A DNA stretch of 64,000 nt from Auanema rhodensis (lineage: Eukaryota; Nematoda; Chromadorea; Rhabditida; Rhabditidae). The stretch covers positions 2,108,001 through 2,172,000 of the forward strand of contig OZ059894.1 in the NCBI GenBank assembly GCA_964057225.1, given 5' to 3'. Below, piece by piece: positions 50,896 to 63,882 of this stretch (positions are counted from its first letter, which is position 1; each line of letters opens with the position of its first letter). Both the position numbers and the translations under genes were made by a program. The notes beneath the pieces are model-generated. The model was not told the origin of the DNA, ran no database searches, and was given only the letters and a program-made list of their open reading frames with translations.

Positions 50896-53800
50896 TTGCT
50901 TCCAAAAACATTTTGACAAAAATTTTTTCGAAAAATTTCAAATTAATTTAGCAGAAAGTATATGTTTTTAGATTCCTTTTTTCAAGGCAAAGACGATCGA
51001 CAATGTTATTCAACGAAAAAATTAATTCTTCAGGGTGAAAATCGAGGATATAAGTGTGAACTTATATCAGTTGATATCTCGGTGCATTTTTAAGCTAGCG
51101 CAAATCTGATAACACAGATCGACGCAGCTTGAAAATCCGCATCGAATGCACTATACTACTTTGAGAAACGCTTAATACAAAAATTAGTTATGATCGTTTG
51201 AAAAATGATGCATTAGTGTATGTTGAGTTTCCATGTACACTCAACATTGCTTCCAAAAACATTTTGACAAAAATTTTTTCGAAAAATTTCAAATTAATTT
51301 AGCAGAAAGTATATGTTTTTAGATTCCTTTTTTCAAGGCAAAGACGATGGACAATGTTATTCAACGAAAAAATTAATTCTTCAGGGTGAAAATCGAGGAT
51401 ATAAGTGTGAATTTATATCAGTTGATATCTCGGTGCATTTTTAAGCTAGCGCAAATCTGATAACACAGATCGACGCAGCTTAAAAATCCGCATCGAATGC
51501 ACTATACTACATTGAGGAACGCTTAATACAAAAATTAGTTATGATCGTTTGAAAAATGATGCATTAGTGTATGTTGAGTTTCCATGTACACTCAACATTG
51601 CTTCCAAAAACATTTTGACAAAAATTTTTTCGAAAAATTTCAAATTAATTTAGCAGAAAGTATATGTTTTTAGATTCCTTTTTTCAAGGCAAAGACGATG
51701 GACAATGTTATTCAACGAAAAAATTAATTCTTCAGGGTGAAAATCGAGGATATAAGTGTGAATTTATATCAGTTGATATCTCGGTGCATTTTTAAGCTAG
51801 CGCAAATCTGATAACACAGATCGACGCAGCTTGAAAATCCGCATCGAATGCACTATACTACATTGAGGAACGCTTAATACAAAAATTAGTTATGATCGTT
51901 TGAAAAATGATGCATTAGTGTATGTTGAGTTTCCATGTACACTCAACATAGCTTCCAAAAACATTTTGACAAAAATTTTTTCGAAAAATTTCAAAATAAT
52001 TTAGCAAAAAGTAGATGTTTTTAGATTCCTTTTTTCAAGGCAAAGACGATCGACAATGTTATTCAACGAAAAAATTAATTCTTCAGGGTGAAAATCGAGG
52101 ATATAAGTGTGAACTTATATCAGTTGATATCTCGGTGCATTTTTAAGCTAGCGCAAATCTGATAACACAGATCGACGCAGCTTGAAAATCCGCATCGAAT
52201 GCACTATACTACTTTGAGAAACGCTTAATACAAAAATTAGTTATGATCGTTTGAAAAATGATGCATTAGTGTATGTTGAGTTTCCATGTACACTCAACAT
52301 TGCTTCCAAAAACATTTTGACAAAAATTTTTTCGAAAAATTTCAAATTAATTTAGCAGAAAGTATATGTTTTTAGATTCCTTTTTTCAAGGCAAAGACGA
52401 TGGACAATGTTATTCAACGAAAAAATTAATTCTTCAGGGTGAAAATCGAGGATATAAGTGTGAATTTATATCAGTTGATATCTCGGTGCATTTTTAAGCT
52501 AGCGCAAATCTGATAACACAGATCGACGCAGCTTGAAAATCCGCATCGAATGCACTATACTACATTGAGGAACGCTTAATACAAAAATTAGTTATGATCG
52601 TTTGAAAAATGATGCATTAGTGTATGTTGAGTTTCCATGTACACTCAACATAGCTTCCAAAAACATTTTGACAAAAATTTTTTCGAAAAATTTCAAAATA
52701 ATTTAGCAAAAAGTAGATGTTTTTAGATTCCTTTTTTCAAGGCAAAGACGATCGACAATGTTATTCAACGAAAAAATTAATTCGTCAGGGTGAAAATCGA
52801 GGATATAAGTGTGAACTTATATCAGTTGATATCTCGGTGCATTTTTAAGCTAGCGCAAATCTGATAACACAGATCGACGCAGCTTGAAAATCCGCATCGA
52901 ATGCACTATACTACTTTGAGAAACGCTTAATACAAAAATTAGTTATGATCGTTTGAAAAATGATGCATTAGTGTATGTTGAGTTTCCATGTACACTCAAC
53001 ATTGCTTCCAAAAACATTTTGACAAAAATTTTTTCGAAAAATTTCAAATTAATTTAGCAGAAAGTATATGTTTTTAGATTCCTTTTTTCAAGGCAAAGAC
53101 GATGGACAATGTTATTCAACGAAAAAATTAATTCTTCAGGGTGAAAATCGAGGATATAAGTGTGAATTTATATCAGTTGATATCTCGGTGCATTTTTAAG
53201 CTAGCGCAAATCTGATAACACAGATCGACGCAGCTTAAAAATCCGCATCGAATGCACTATACTACATTGAGGAACGCTTAATACAAAAATTAGTTATGAT
53301 CGTTTGAAAAATGATGCATTAGTGTATGTTGAGTTTCCATGTACACTCAACATTGCTTCCAAAAACATTTTGACAAAAATTTTTTCGAAAAATTTCAAAT
53401 TAATTTAGCAGAAAGTATATGTTTTTAGATTCCTTTTTTCAAGGCAAAGACGATGGACAATGTTATTCAACGAAAAAATTAATTCTTCAGGGTGAAAATC
53501 GAGGATATAAGTGTGAATTTATATCAGTTGATATCTCGGTGCATTTTTAAGCTAGCGCAAATCTGATAACACAGATCGACGCAGCTTGAAAATCCGCATC
53601 GAATGCACTATACTACTTTGAGAAACGCTTAATACAAAAATTAGTTATGATCGTTTGAAAAATGATGCATTAGTGTATGTTGAGTTTCCATGTACACTCA
53701 ACATTGCTTCCAAAAACATTTTGACAAAAATTTTTTCGAAAAATTTCAAATTAATTTAGCAGAAAGTATATGTTTTTAGATTCCTTTTTTCAAGGCAAAG

Positions 53801-54054
53801 ACGATGGACAATGTTATTCAACGAAAAAATTAATTCTTCAGGGTGAAAATCGAGGATATAAGTGTGAATTTATATCAGTTGATATCTCGGTGCATTTTTA
53901 AGCTAGCGCAAATCTGATAACACAGATCGACGCAGCTTAAAAATCCGCATCGAATGCACTATACTACATTGAGGAACGCTTAATACAAAAATTAGTTATG
54001 ATCGTTTGAAAAATGATGCATTAGTGTATGTTGAGTTTCCATGTACACTCAACA
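50896..54054. repeat. Nine-monomer block, copy 2 (11-monomer offset)
   Basis: Repeats 47035-50193 in monomer order and rare markers, including g134 at 52784 (48923 in copy 1) and the A copy with t265 at 53353 (49492 in copy 1). The next monomer differs at offsets 265 and 271 from its counterpart, which marks the end of the duplication. Confidence 0.83.
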
Positions 54055-57000
54055 TTGCTTCCAAAAACATTTTGACAAAAATTTTTTCGAAAAATTTCAA
54101 ATTAATTTAGCAGAAAGTATATGTTTTTAGATTCCTTTTTTCAAGGCAAAGACGATGGACAATGTTATTCAACGAAAAAATTAATTCTTCAGGGTGAAAA
54201 TCGAGGATATAAGTGTGAATTTATATCAGTTGATATCTCGGTGCATTTTTAAGCTAGCGCAAATCTGATAACACAGATCGACGCAGCTTGAAAATCCGCA
54301 TCGAATGCACTATACTACATTGAGGAACGCTTAATACAAAAATTAGTTATGATCGTTTGAAAAATGATGCATTAGTGTATGTTGAGTTTCCATGTACACT
54401 CAACATAGCTTCCAAAAACATTTTGACAAAAATTTTTTCGAAAAATTTCAAAATAATTTAGCAAAAAGTAGATGTTTTTAGATTCCTTTTTTCAAGGCAA
54501 AGACGATCGACAATGTTATTCAACGAAAAAATTAATTCTTCAGGGTGAAAATCGAGGATATAAGTGTGAACTTATATCAGTTGATATCTCGGTGCATTTT
54601 TAAGCTAGCGCAAATCTGATAACACAGATCGACGCAGCTTGAAAATCCGCATCGAATGCACTATACTACTTTGAGAAACGCTTAATACAAAAATTAGTTA
54701 TGATCGTTTGAAAAATGATGCATTAGTGTATGTTGAGTTTCCATGTACACTCAACATTGCTTCCAAAAACATTTTGACAAAAATTTTTTCGAAAAATTTC
54801 AAATTAATTTAGCAGAAAGTATATGTTTTTAGATTCCTTTTTTCAAGGCAAAGACGATGGACAATGTTATTCAACGAAAAAATTAATTCTTCAGGGTGAA
54901 AATCGAGGATATAAGTGTGAATTTATATCAGTTGATATCTCGGTGCATTTTTAAGCTAGCGCAAATCTGATAACACAGATCGACGCAGCTTGAAAATCCG
55001 CATCGAATGCACTATACTACATTGAGGAACGCTTAATACAAAAATTAGTTATGATCGTTTGAAAAATGATGCATTAGTGTATGTTGAGTTTCCATGTACA
55101 CTCAACATAGCTTCCAAAAACATTTTGACAAAAATTTTTTCGAAAAATTTCAAAATAATTTAGCAAAAAGTAGATGTTTTTAGATTCCTTTTTTCAAGGC
55201 AAAGACGATCGACAATGTTATTCAACGAAAAAATTAATTCTTCAGGGTGAAAATCGAGGATATAAGTGTGAACTTATATCAGTTGATATCTCGGTGCATT
55301 TTTAAGCTAGCGCAAATCTGATAACACAGATCGACGCAGCTTGAAAATCCGCATCGAATGCACTATACTACTTTGAGAAACGCTTAATACAAAAATTAGT
55401 TATGATCGTTTGAAAAATGATGCATTAGTGTATGTTGAGTTTCCATGTACACTCAACATTGCTTCCAAAAACATTTTGACAAAAATTTTTTCGAAAAATT
55501 TCAAATTAATTTAGCAAAAAGTATATGTTTTTAGATTCCTTTTTTCAAGGCAAAGACGATGGACAATGTTATTCAACGAAAAAATTAATTCTTCAGGGTG
55601 AAAATCGAGGATATAAGTGTGAATTTATATCAGTTGATATCTCGGTGCATTTTTAAGCTAGCGCAAATCTGATAACACAGATCGACGCAGCTTAAAAATC
55701 CGCATCGAATGCACTATACTACTTTGAGAAACGCTTAATACAAAAATTAGTTATGATCGTTTGAAAAATGATGCATTAGTGTATGTTGAGTTTCCATGTA
55801 CACTCAACATAGCTTCCAAAAACATTTTGACAAAAATTTTTTCGAAAAATTTCAAAATAATTTAGCAAAAAGTAGATGTTTTTAGATTCCTTTTTTCAAG
55901 GCAAAGACGATGGAAAATGTTATTCAACGAAAAAATTAATTCTTCAGGGTGAAAATCGAGGATATAAGTGTGAACTTATATCAGTTGATATCTCGGTGCA
56001 TTTTTAAGCTAGCGCAAATCTAATAACACAGATCGACGCAGCTTGAAAATCCGCATCGAATGCACTATACTACATTGAGGAACGCTTAATACAAAAATTA
56101 GTTATGATCGTTTGAAAAATGATGCATTAGTGTATGTTGAGTTTCCATGTACACTCAACATAGCTTCCAAAAACATTTTGACAAAAATTTTTTCGAAAAA
56201 TTTCAAAATAATTTAGCAAAAAGTAGATGTTTTTAGATTCCTTTTTTCAAGGCAAAGACGATCGACAATGTTATTCAACGAAAAAATTAATTCTTCAGGG
56301 TGAAAATCGAGGATATAAGTGTGAACTTATATCAGTTGATATCTCGGTGCATTTTTAAGCTAGCGCAAATCTGATAACACAGATCGACGCAGCTTGAAAA
56401 TCCGCATCGAATGCACTATACTACTTTGAGAAACGCTTAATACAAAAATTAGTTATGATCGTTTGAAAAATGATGCATTAGTGTATGTTGAGTTTCCATG
56501 TACACTCAACATTGCTTCCAAAAACATTTTGACAAAAATTTTTTCGAAAAATTTCAAATTAATTTAGCGGAAAGTATATGTTTTTAGATTCCTTTTTTCA
56601 AGGCAAAGACGATGGACAATGTTATTCAACGAAAAAATTAATTCTTCAGGGTGAAAATCGAGGATATAAGTGTGAACTTATATCAGTTGATATCTCGGTG
56701 CATTTTTAAGCTAGCGCAAATCTGATAACACAGATCGACGCAGCTTGAAAATCCGCATCGAATGCACTATACTACTTTGAGAAACGCTTAATACAAAAAT
56801 TAGTTATGATCGTTTGAAAAATGATGCATTAGTGTATGTTGAGTTTCCATGTACACTCAACATTGCTTCCAAAAACATTTTGACAAAAATTTTTTCGAAA
56901 AATTTCAAATTAATTTAGCAAAAAGTAGATGTTTTCAGATTCCTTTTTTCAAGGCAAAGACGATCGACAATGTTATTCAACGAAAAAATTAATTCTTCAG

Positions 57001-57213
57001 GGTGAAAATCGAGGATATAAGTGTGAACTTATATCAGTTGATATCTCGGTGCATTTTTAAGCTAGCGCAAATCTAATAACACAGATCGACGCAGCTTGAA
57101 AATCCGCATCGAATGCACTATACTACTTTGAGAAACGCTTAATACAAAAATTAGTTATGATCGTTTGAAAAATGATGCATTAGTGTATGTTGAGTTTCCA
57201 TGTACACTCAACA
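54055..57213. repeat. A/Q/R segment with hybrids
   Basis: Order: A, Q, A, Q, A with a59, R-like, Q, A with g58, A/Q hybrid. The R-like copy at 55810 keeps a106 and a213 but lacks c84 and g307, so it is either an older form or partly converted. The hybrid at 56863 has A markers at offsets 2 and 48, then a59, g66, c103 and a213, plus a private c in the T tract near 56936. Confidence 0.78.
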
Positions 57214-60200
57214 TAGCTTCCAAAAACATTTTGACAAAAATTTTTTCGAAAAATTTCAAATTAATTTAGCAGAAAGTATATGTTTTTAGATTCCTTTTTT
57301 CAAGGCAAAGACGATGGACAATGTTATTCAACGAAAAAATTAATTCTTCAGGGTGAAAATCGAGGATATAAGTGTGAATTTATATCAGTTGATATCTCGG
57401 TGCATTTTTAAGCTAGCGCAAATCTGATAACACAGATCGACGCAGCTTAAAAATCCGCATCGAATGCACTATACTACATTGAGGAACGCTTAATACAAAA
57501 ATTAGTTATGATCGTTTGAAAAATGATGCATTAGTGTATGTTGAGTTTCCATGTACACTCAACATAGCTTCCAAAAACATTTTGACAAAAATTTTTTCGA
57601 AAAATTTCAAATTAATTTAGCAGAAAGTATATGTTTTTAGATTCCTTTTTTCAAGGCAAAGACGATGGACAATGTTATTCAACGAAAAAATTAATTCTTC
57701 AGGGTGAAAATCGAGGATATAAGTGTGAATTTATATCAGTTGATATCTCGGTGCATTTTCAAGCTAGCGCAAATCTGATAACACAGATCGACGCAGCTTG
57801 AAAATCCGCATCGAATGCACTATACTACATTGAGGAACACTTAATACAAAAATTAGTTATGATCGTTTGAAAAATGATGCATTAGTGTATGTTGAGTTTC
57901 CATGTACACTCAACATAGCTTCCAAAAACATTTTGACAAAAATTTTTTCGAAAAATTTCAAAATAATTTAGCAAAAAGTAGATGTTTTTAGATTCCTTTT
58001 TTCAAGGCAAAGACGATCGACAATGTTATTCAACGAAAAAATTAATTCTTCAGGGTGAAAATCGAGGATATAAGTGTGAACTTATATCAGTTGATATCTC
58101 GGTGCATTTTTAAGCTAGCGCAAATCTGATAACACAGATCGACGCAGCTTGAAAATCCGCATCGAATGCACTATACTACTTTGAGAAACGCTTAATACAA
58201 AAATTAGTTATGATCGTTTGAAAAATGATGCATTAGTGTATGTTGAGTTTCCATGTACACTCAACATAGCTTCCAAAAACATTTTGACAAAAATTTTTTC
58301 GAAAAATTTCAGAATAATTTAGCAAAAAGTAGATGTTTTTAGATTTCTTTTCTCAAGGCAAAGACGATGGACAATGTTATTCAACGGAAAAATTAATTCT
58401 TCAGGGTGAAAATCGAGGATATAAGTGTGAACTTATATCAGTTGATATCTCGGTGCATTTTTAAGCTAGCGCAAATCTGATAACACAGATCGACGCAGCT
58501 TAAAAATCCGCATCGAATGCACTATACTACATTGAGGAACGCTTAATACAAAAATTAGTTATGATCGTTTGAAAAATGATGCATTAGTGTATGTTGAGTT
58601 TCCATGTACACTCAACATAGCTTCCAAAAACATTTTGACAAAAATTTTTTCGAAAAATTTCAGAATAATTTAGCAAAAAGTAGATGTTTTTAGATTTCTT
58701 TTTTCAAGGCAAAGACGATGGACAATGTTATTCAACGAAAAAATTAATTCTTCAGGGTGAAAATCGAGGATATAAGTGTGAACTTATATCAGTTGATATC
58801 TCGGTGCATTTTTAAGCTAGCGCAAATCTGATAACACAGATCGACGCAGCTTGAAAATCCGCATCGAATGCACTATACTACATTGAGGAACGCTTAATAC
58901 AAAAATTAGTTATGATCGTTTGAAAAATGATGCATTAGTGTATGTTGAGTTTCCATGTACACTCAACATTGCTTCCAAAAACATTTTGACAAAAATTTTT
59001 TCGAAAAATTTCAAATTAATTTAGCGGAAAGTATATGTTTTTAGATTCCTTTTTTCAAGGCAAAGACGATGGACAATGTTATTCAACGAAAAAATTAATT
59101 CTTCAGGGTGAAAATCGAGGATATAAGTGTGAACTTATATCAGTTGATATCTCGGTGCATTTTTAAGCTAGCGCAAATCTGATAACACAGATCGACGCAG
59201 CTTGAAAATCCGCATCGAATGCACTATACTACATTGAGGAACGCTTAATACAAAAATTAGTTATGATCGTTTGAAAAATGATGCATTAGTGTATGTTGAG
59301 TTTCCATGTACACTCAACATAGCTTCCAAAAACATTTTGACAAAAATTTTTTCGAAAAATTTCAAAATAATTTAGCAAAAAGTAAATGTTTTTAGATTCC
59401 TTTTTTCAAGGCAAAGACGATCGACAATGTTATTCAACGAAAAAATTAATTCTTCAGGGTGAAAATCGAGGATATAAGTGTGAACTTATATCAGTTGATA
59501 TCTCGGTGCATTTTTAAGCTAGCGCAAATCTGATAACACAGATCGACGCAGCTTGAAAATCCGCATCGAATGCACTATACTACTTTGAGAAACGCTTAAT
59601 ACAAAAATTAGTTATGATCGTTTGAAAAATGATGCATTAGTGTATGTTGAGTTTCCATGTACACTCAACATTGCTTCCAAAAACATTTTGACAAAAATTT
59701 TTTCGAAAAATTTCAAATTAATTTAGCAGAAAGTATATGTTTTTAGATTCCTTTTTTTAAGGCAAAGACGATGGACAATGTTATTCAACGAAAAAATTAA
59801 TTCTTCAGGGTGAAAATCGAGGATATAAGTGTGAATTTATATCAGTTGATATCTCGGTGCATTTTTAAGCTAGCGCAAATCTGATAACACAGATCGACGC
59901 AGCTTAAAAATCCGCATCGAATGCACTATACTACATTGAGGAACGCTTAATACAAAAATTAGTTATGATCGTTTGAAAAATGATGCATTAGTGTATGTTG
60001 AGTTTCCATGTACACTCAACATAGCTTCCAAAAACATTTTGACAAAAATTTTTTCGAAAAATTTCAGAATAATTTAGCAAAAAGTAGATGTTTTTAGATT
60101 TCTTTTCTCAAGGCAAAGACGATGGACAATGTTATTCAACGAAAAAATTAATTCTTCAGGGTGAAAATCGAGGATATAAGTGTGAACTTATATCAGTTGA

Positions 60201-63200
60201 TATCTCGGTGCATTTTTAAGCTAGCGCAAATCTGATAACACAGATCGACGCAGCTTGAAAATCCGCATCGAATGCACTATACTACTTTGAGAAACGCTTA
60301 ATACAAAAATTAGTTATGATCGTTTGAAAAATGATGCATTAGTGTATGTTGAGTTTCCATGTACACTCAACATTGCTTCCAAAAACATTTTGACAAAAAT
60401 TTTTTCGAAAAATTTCAAATTAATTTAGCAGAAAGTATATGTTTTTAGATTCCTTTTTTCAAGGCAAAGACGATGGACAATGTTATTCAACGAAAAAATT
60501 AATTCTTCAGGGTGAAAATCGAGGATATAAGTGTGAATTTATATCAGTTGATATCTCGGTGCATTTTTAAGCTAGCGCAAATCTGATAACACAGATCGAC
60601 GCAGCTTGAAAATCCGCATCGAATGCACTATACTACATTGAGGAACGCTTAATACAAAAATTAGTTATGATCGTTTGAAAAATGATGCATTAGTGTATGT
60701 TGAGTTTCCATGTACACTCAACATTGCTTCCAAAAACATTTTGACAAAAATTTTTTCGAAAAATTTCAAAATAATTTAGCAAAAAGTAGATGTTTTTAGA
60801 TTCCTTTTTTCAAGGCAAAGACGATCGACAATGTTATTCAACGAAAAAATTAATTCTTAAGGGTGAAAATCGAGGATATAAGTGTGAACTTATATCAGTT
60901 GATATCTCGGTGCATTTTTAAGCTAGCGCAAATCTGATAACACAGATCGACGCAGCTTGAAAATCCGCATCGAATGCACTATACTACATTGAGGAACGCT
61001 TAATACAAAAATTAGTTATGATCGTTTGAAAAATGATGCATTAGTGTATGTTGAGTTTCCATGTACACTCAACATAGCTTCCAAAAACATTTTGACAAAA
61101 ATTTTTTCGAAAAATTTCAAAATAATTTAGCAAAAAGTAGATGTTTTTAGATTCCTTTTTTCAAGGCAAAGACGATCGACAATGTTATTCAACGAAAAAA
61201 TTAATTCTTCAGGGTGAAAATCGAGGATATAAGTGTGAACTTATATCAGTTGATATCTCGGTGCATTTTTAAGCTAGCGCAAATCTGATAACACAGATCG
61301 ACGCAGCTTGAAAATCCGCATCGAATGCACTATACTACTTTGAGAAACGCTTAATACAAAAATTAGTTATGATCGTTTGAAAAATGATGCATTAGTGTAT
61401 GTTGAGTTTCCATGTACACTCAACATTGCTTCCAAAAACATTTTGACAAAAATTTTTTCGAAAAATTTCAAATTAATTTAGCAGAAAGTATATGTTTTTA
61501 GATTCCTTTTTTTAAGGCAAAGACGATGGACAATGTTATTCAACGAAAAAATTAATTCTTCAGGGTGAAAATCGAGGATATAAGTGTGAATTTATATCAG
61601 TTGATATCTCGGTGCATTTTTAAGCTAGCGCAAATCTGATAACACAGATCGACGCAGCTTAAAAATCCGCATCGAATGCACTATACTACATTGAGGAACG
61701 CTTAATACAAAAATTAGTTATGATCGTTTGAAAAATGATGCGTTAGTGTATGTTGAGTTTCCATGTACACTCAACATAGCTTCCAAAAACATTTTGACAA
61801 AAATTTTTTCGAAAAATTTCAGAATAATTTAGCAAAAAGTAGATGTTTTTAGATTTCTTTTCTCAAGGCAAAGACGATGGACAATGTTATTCAACGAAAA
61901 AATTAATTCTTCAGGGTGAAAATCGAGGATATAAGTGTGAACTTATATCAGTTGATATCTCGGTGCATTTTTAAGCTAGCGCAAATCTGATAACACAGAT
62001 CGACGCAGCTTGAAAATCCGCATCGAATGCACTATACTACATTGAGGAACGCTTAATACAAAAATTAGTTATGATCGTTTGAAAAATGATGCGTTAGTGT
62101 ATGTTGAGTTTCCATGTACACTCAACATAGCTTCCAAAAACATTTTGACAAAAATTTTTTCGAAAAATTTCAGAATAATTTAGCAAAAAGTAGATGTTTT
62201 TAGATTTCTTTTCTCAAGGCAAAGACGATGGACAATGTTATTCAACGAAAAAATTAATTCTTCAGGGTGAAAATCGAGGATATAAGTGTGAACTTATATC
62301 AGTTGATATCTCGGTGCATTTTTAAGCTAGCGCAAATCTGATAACACAGATCGACGCAGCTTGAAAATCCGCATCGAATGCACTATACTACTTTGAGAAA
62401 CGCTTAATACAAAAATTAGTTATGATCGTTTGAAAAATGATGCATTAGTGTATGTTGAGTTTCCATGTACACTCAACATAGCTTCCAAAAACATTTTGAC
62501 AAAAATTTTTTCGAGAAATTTCAAAATAATTTAGCAAAAAGTAGATGTTTTTAGATTCCTTTTTTCAAGGCAAAGACGATGGACAATGTTATTCAACGAA
62601 AAAATTAATTCTTCAGGGTGAAAATCGAGGATATAAGTGTGAATTTATATCAGTTGATATCTCGGTGCAATTTTAAGCTAGCGCAAATCTGATAACACAG
62701 ATCGACGCAGCTTAAAAATCCGCATCGAATGCACTATACTACATTGGGGAACGCTTAATACAAAAATTAGTTATGATCGTTTGAAAAATGATGCATTAGT
62801 GTATGTTGAGTTTCCATGTACACTCAACATAGCTTCCAAAAACATTTTGACAAAAATTTTTTCGAAAAATTTCAGAATAATTTAGCAAAAATTAGATGTT
62901 TTTAGATTTCTTTTCTCAAGGCAAAGACGATGGACAATGTTATTCAACGAAAAAATTAATTCTTCAGGGTGAAAATCGAGGATATAAGTGTGAACTTATA
63001 TCAGTTGATATCTCGGTGCATTTTTAAGCTAGCGCAAATCTGATAACACAGATCGACGCAGCTTGAAAATCCGCATCGAATGCACTATACTACTTTGAGA
63101 AACGCTTAATACAAAAATACGTTATGATCGTTTGAAAAATGATGCATTAGTGTATGTTGAGTTTCCATGTACACTCAACATTGCTTCCAAAAACATTTTG

Positions 63201-63882
63201 ACAAAAATTTTTTCGAAAAATTTCAAAATAATTTAGCAAAAAGTAGATGTTTTTAGATTCCTTTTTTCAAGGCAAAGACGATGGACAATGTTATTCATCG
63301 AAAAAATTAATTCTTCAGGGTGAAAATCGAGGATATAAGTGTGAACTTATATCAGTTGATATCTCGGTGCATTTTTAAGCTAGCGCAAATCTGATAACAC
63401 AGATCGACGCAGCTTGAAAATCTGCATCGAATGCACTATACTACTTTGAGAAACGCTTGATACAAAAATACGTTATGATCGTTTGAAAAATGATGCATTA
63501 GTGTATGTTGAGTTTCCATGTACACTCAACATTGCTTCCAAAAACATTTTGACAAAAATTTTTTCGAAAAATTTCAAAATAATTTAGCAAAAAGTAGATG
63601 TTTTTAGATTCCTTTTTTCAAGGCAAAGACGATGGACAATGTTATTCAACGAAAAAATTAATTCTTCAGGGTGAAAATCGAGGATATAAGTGTGAACTTA
63701 TATCAGTTGATATCTCGGTGCATTTTTAAGCTAGCGCAAATCTGATAACACAGATCGACGCAGCTTGAAAATCCGCATCGAATGCACTATACTACTTTGA
63801 GAAACGCTTAATACAAAAATACGTTATGATCGTTTGAAAAATGATGCATTAGTGTATGTTGAGTTTCCATGTACACTCAACA
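57214..63882. repeat. Right-hand irregular segment: A, B and Q mixed, more private changes
   Basis: Order: A, A with c196, Q, B-like, B-like, A, Q, A, B, A, Q, Q, A, B, B, then four Q/C- or B-like copies. No higher-order period persists for more than a few monomers. Class B returns after being absent from about 36.9 to 58.3 kb. Private changes become more frequent: a275 near 57839, a67-type gtaaatg near 59385, cttaaggg near 60858, g317 at 61742 and 62093, gagaaattt near 62515, a192 near 62670, g269 near 62747 and t64 near 62891. The last three full monomers share a290 and c291. Confidence 0.82.
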
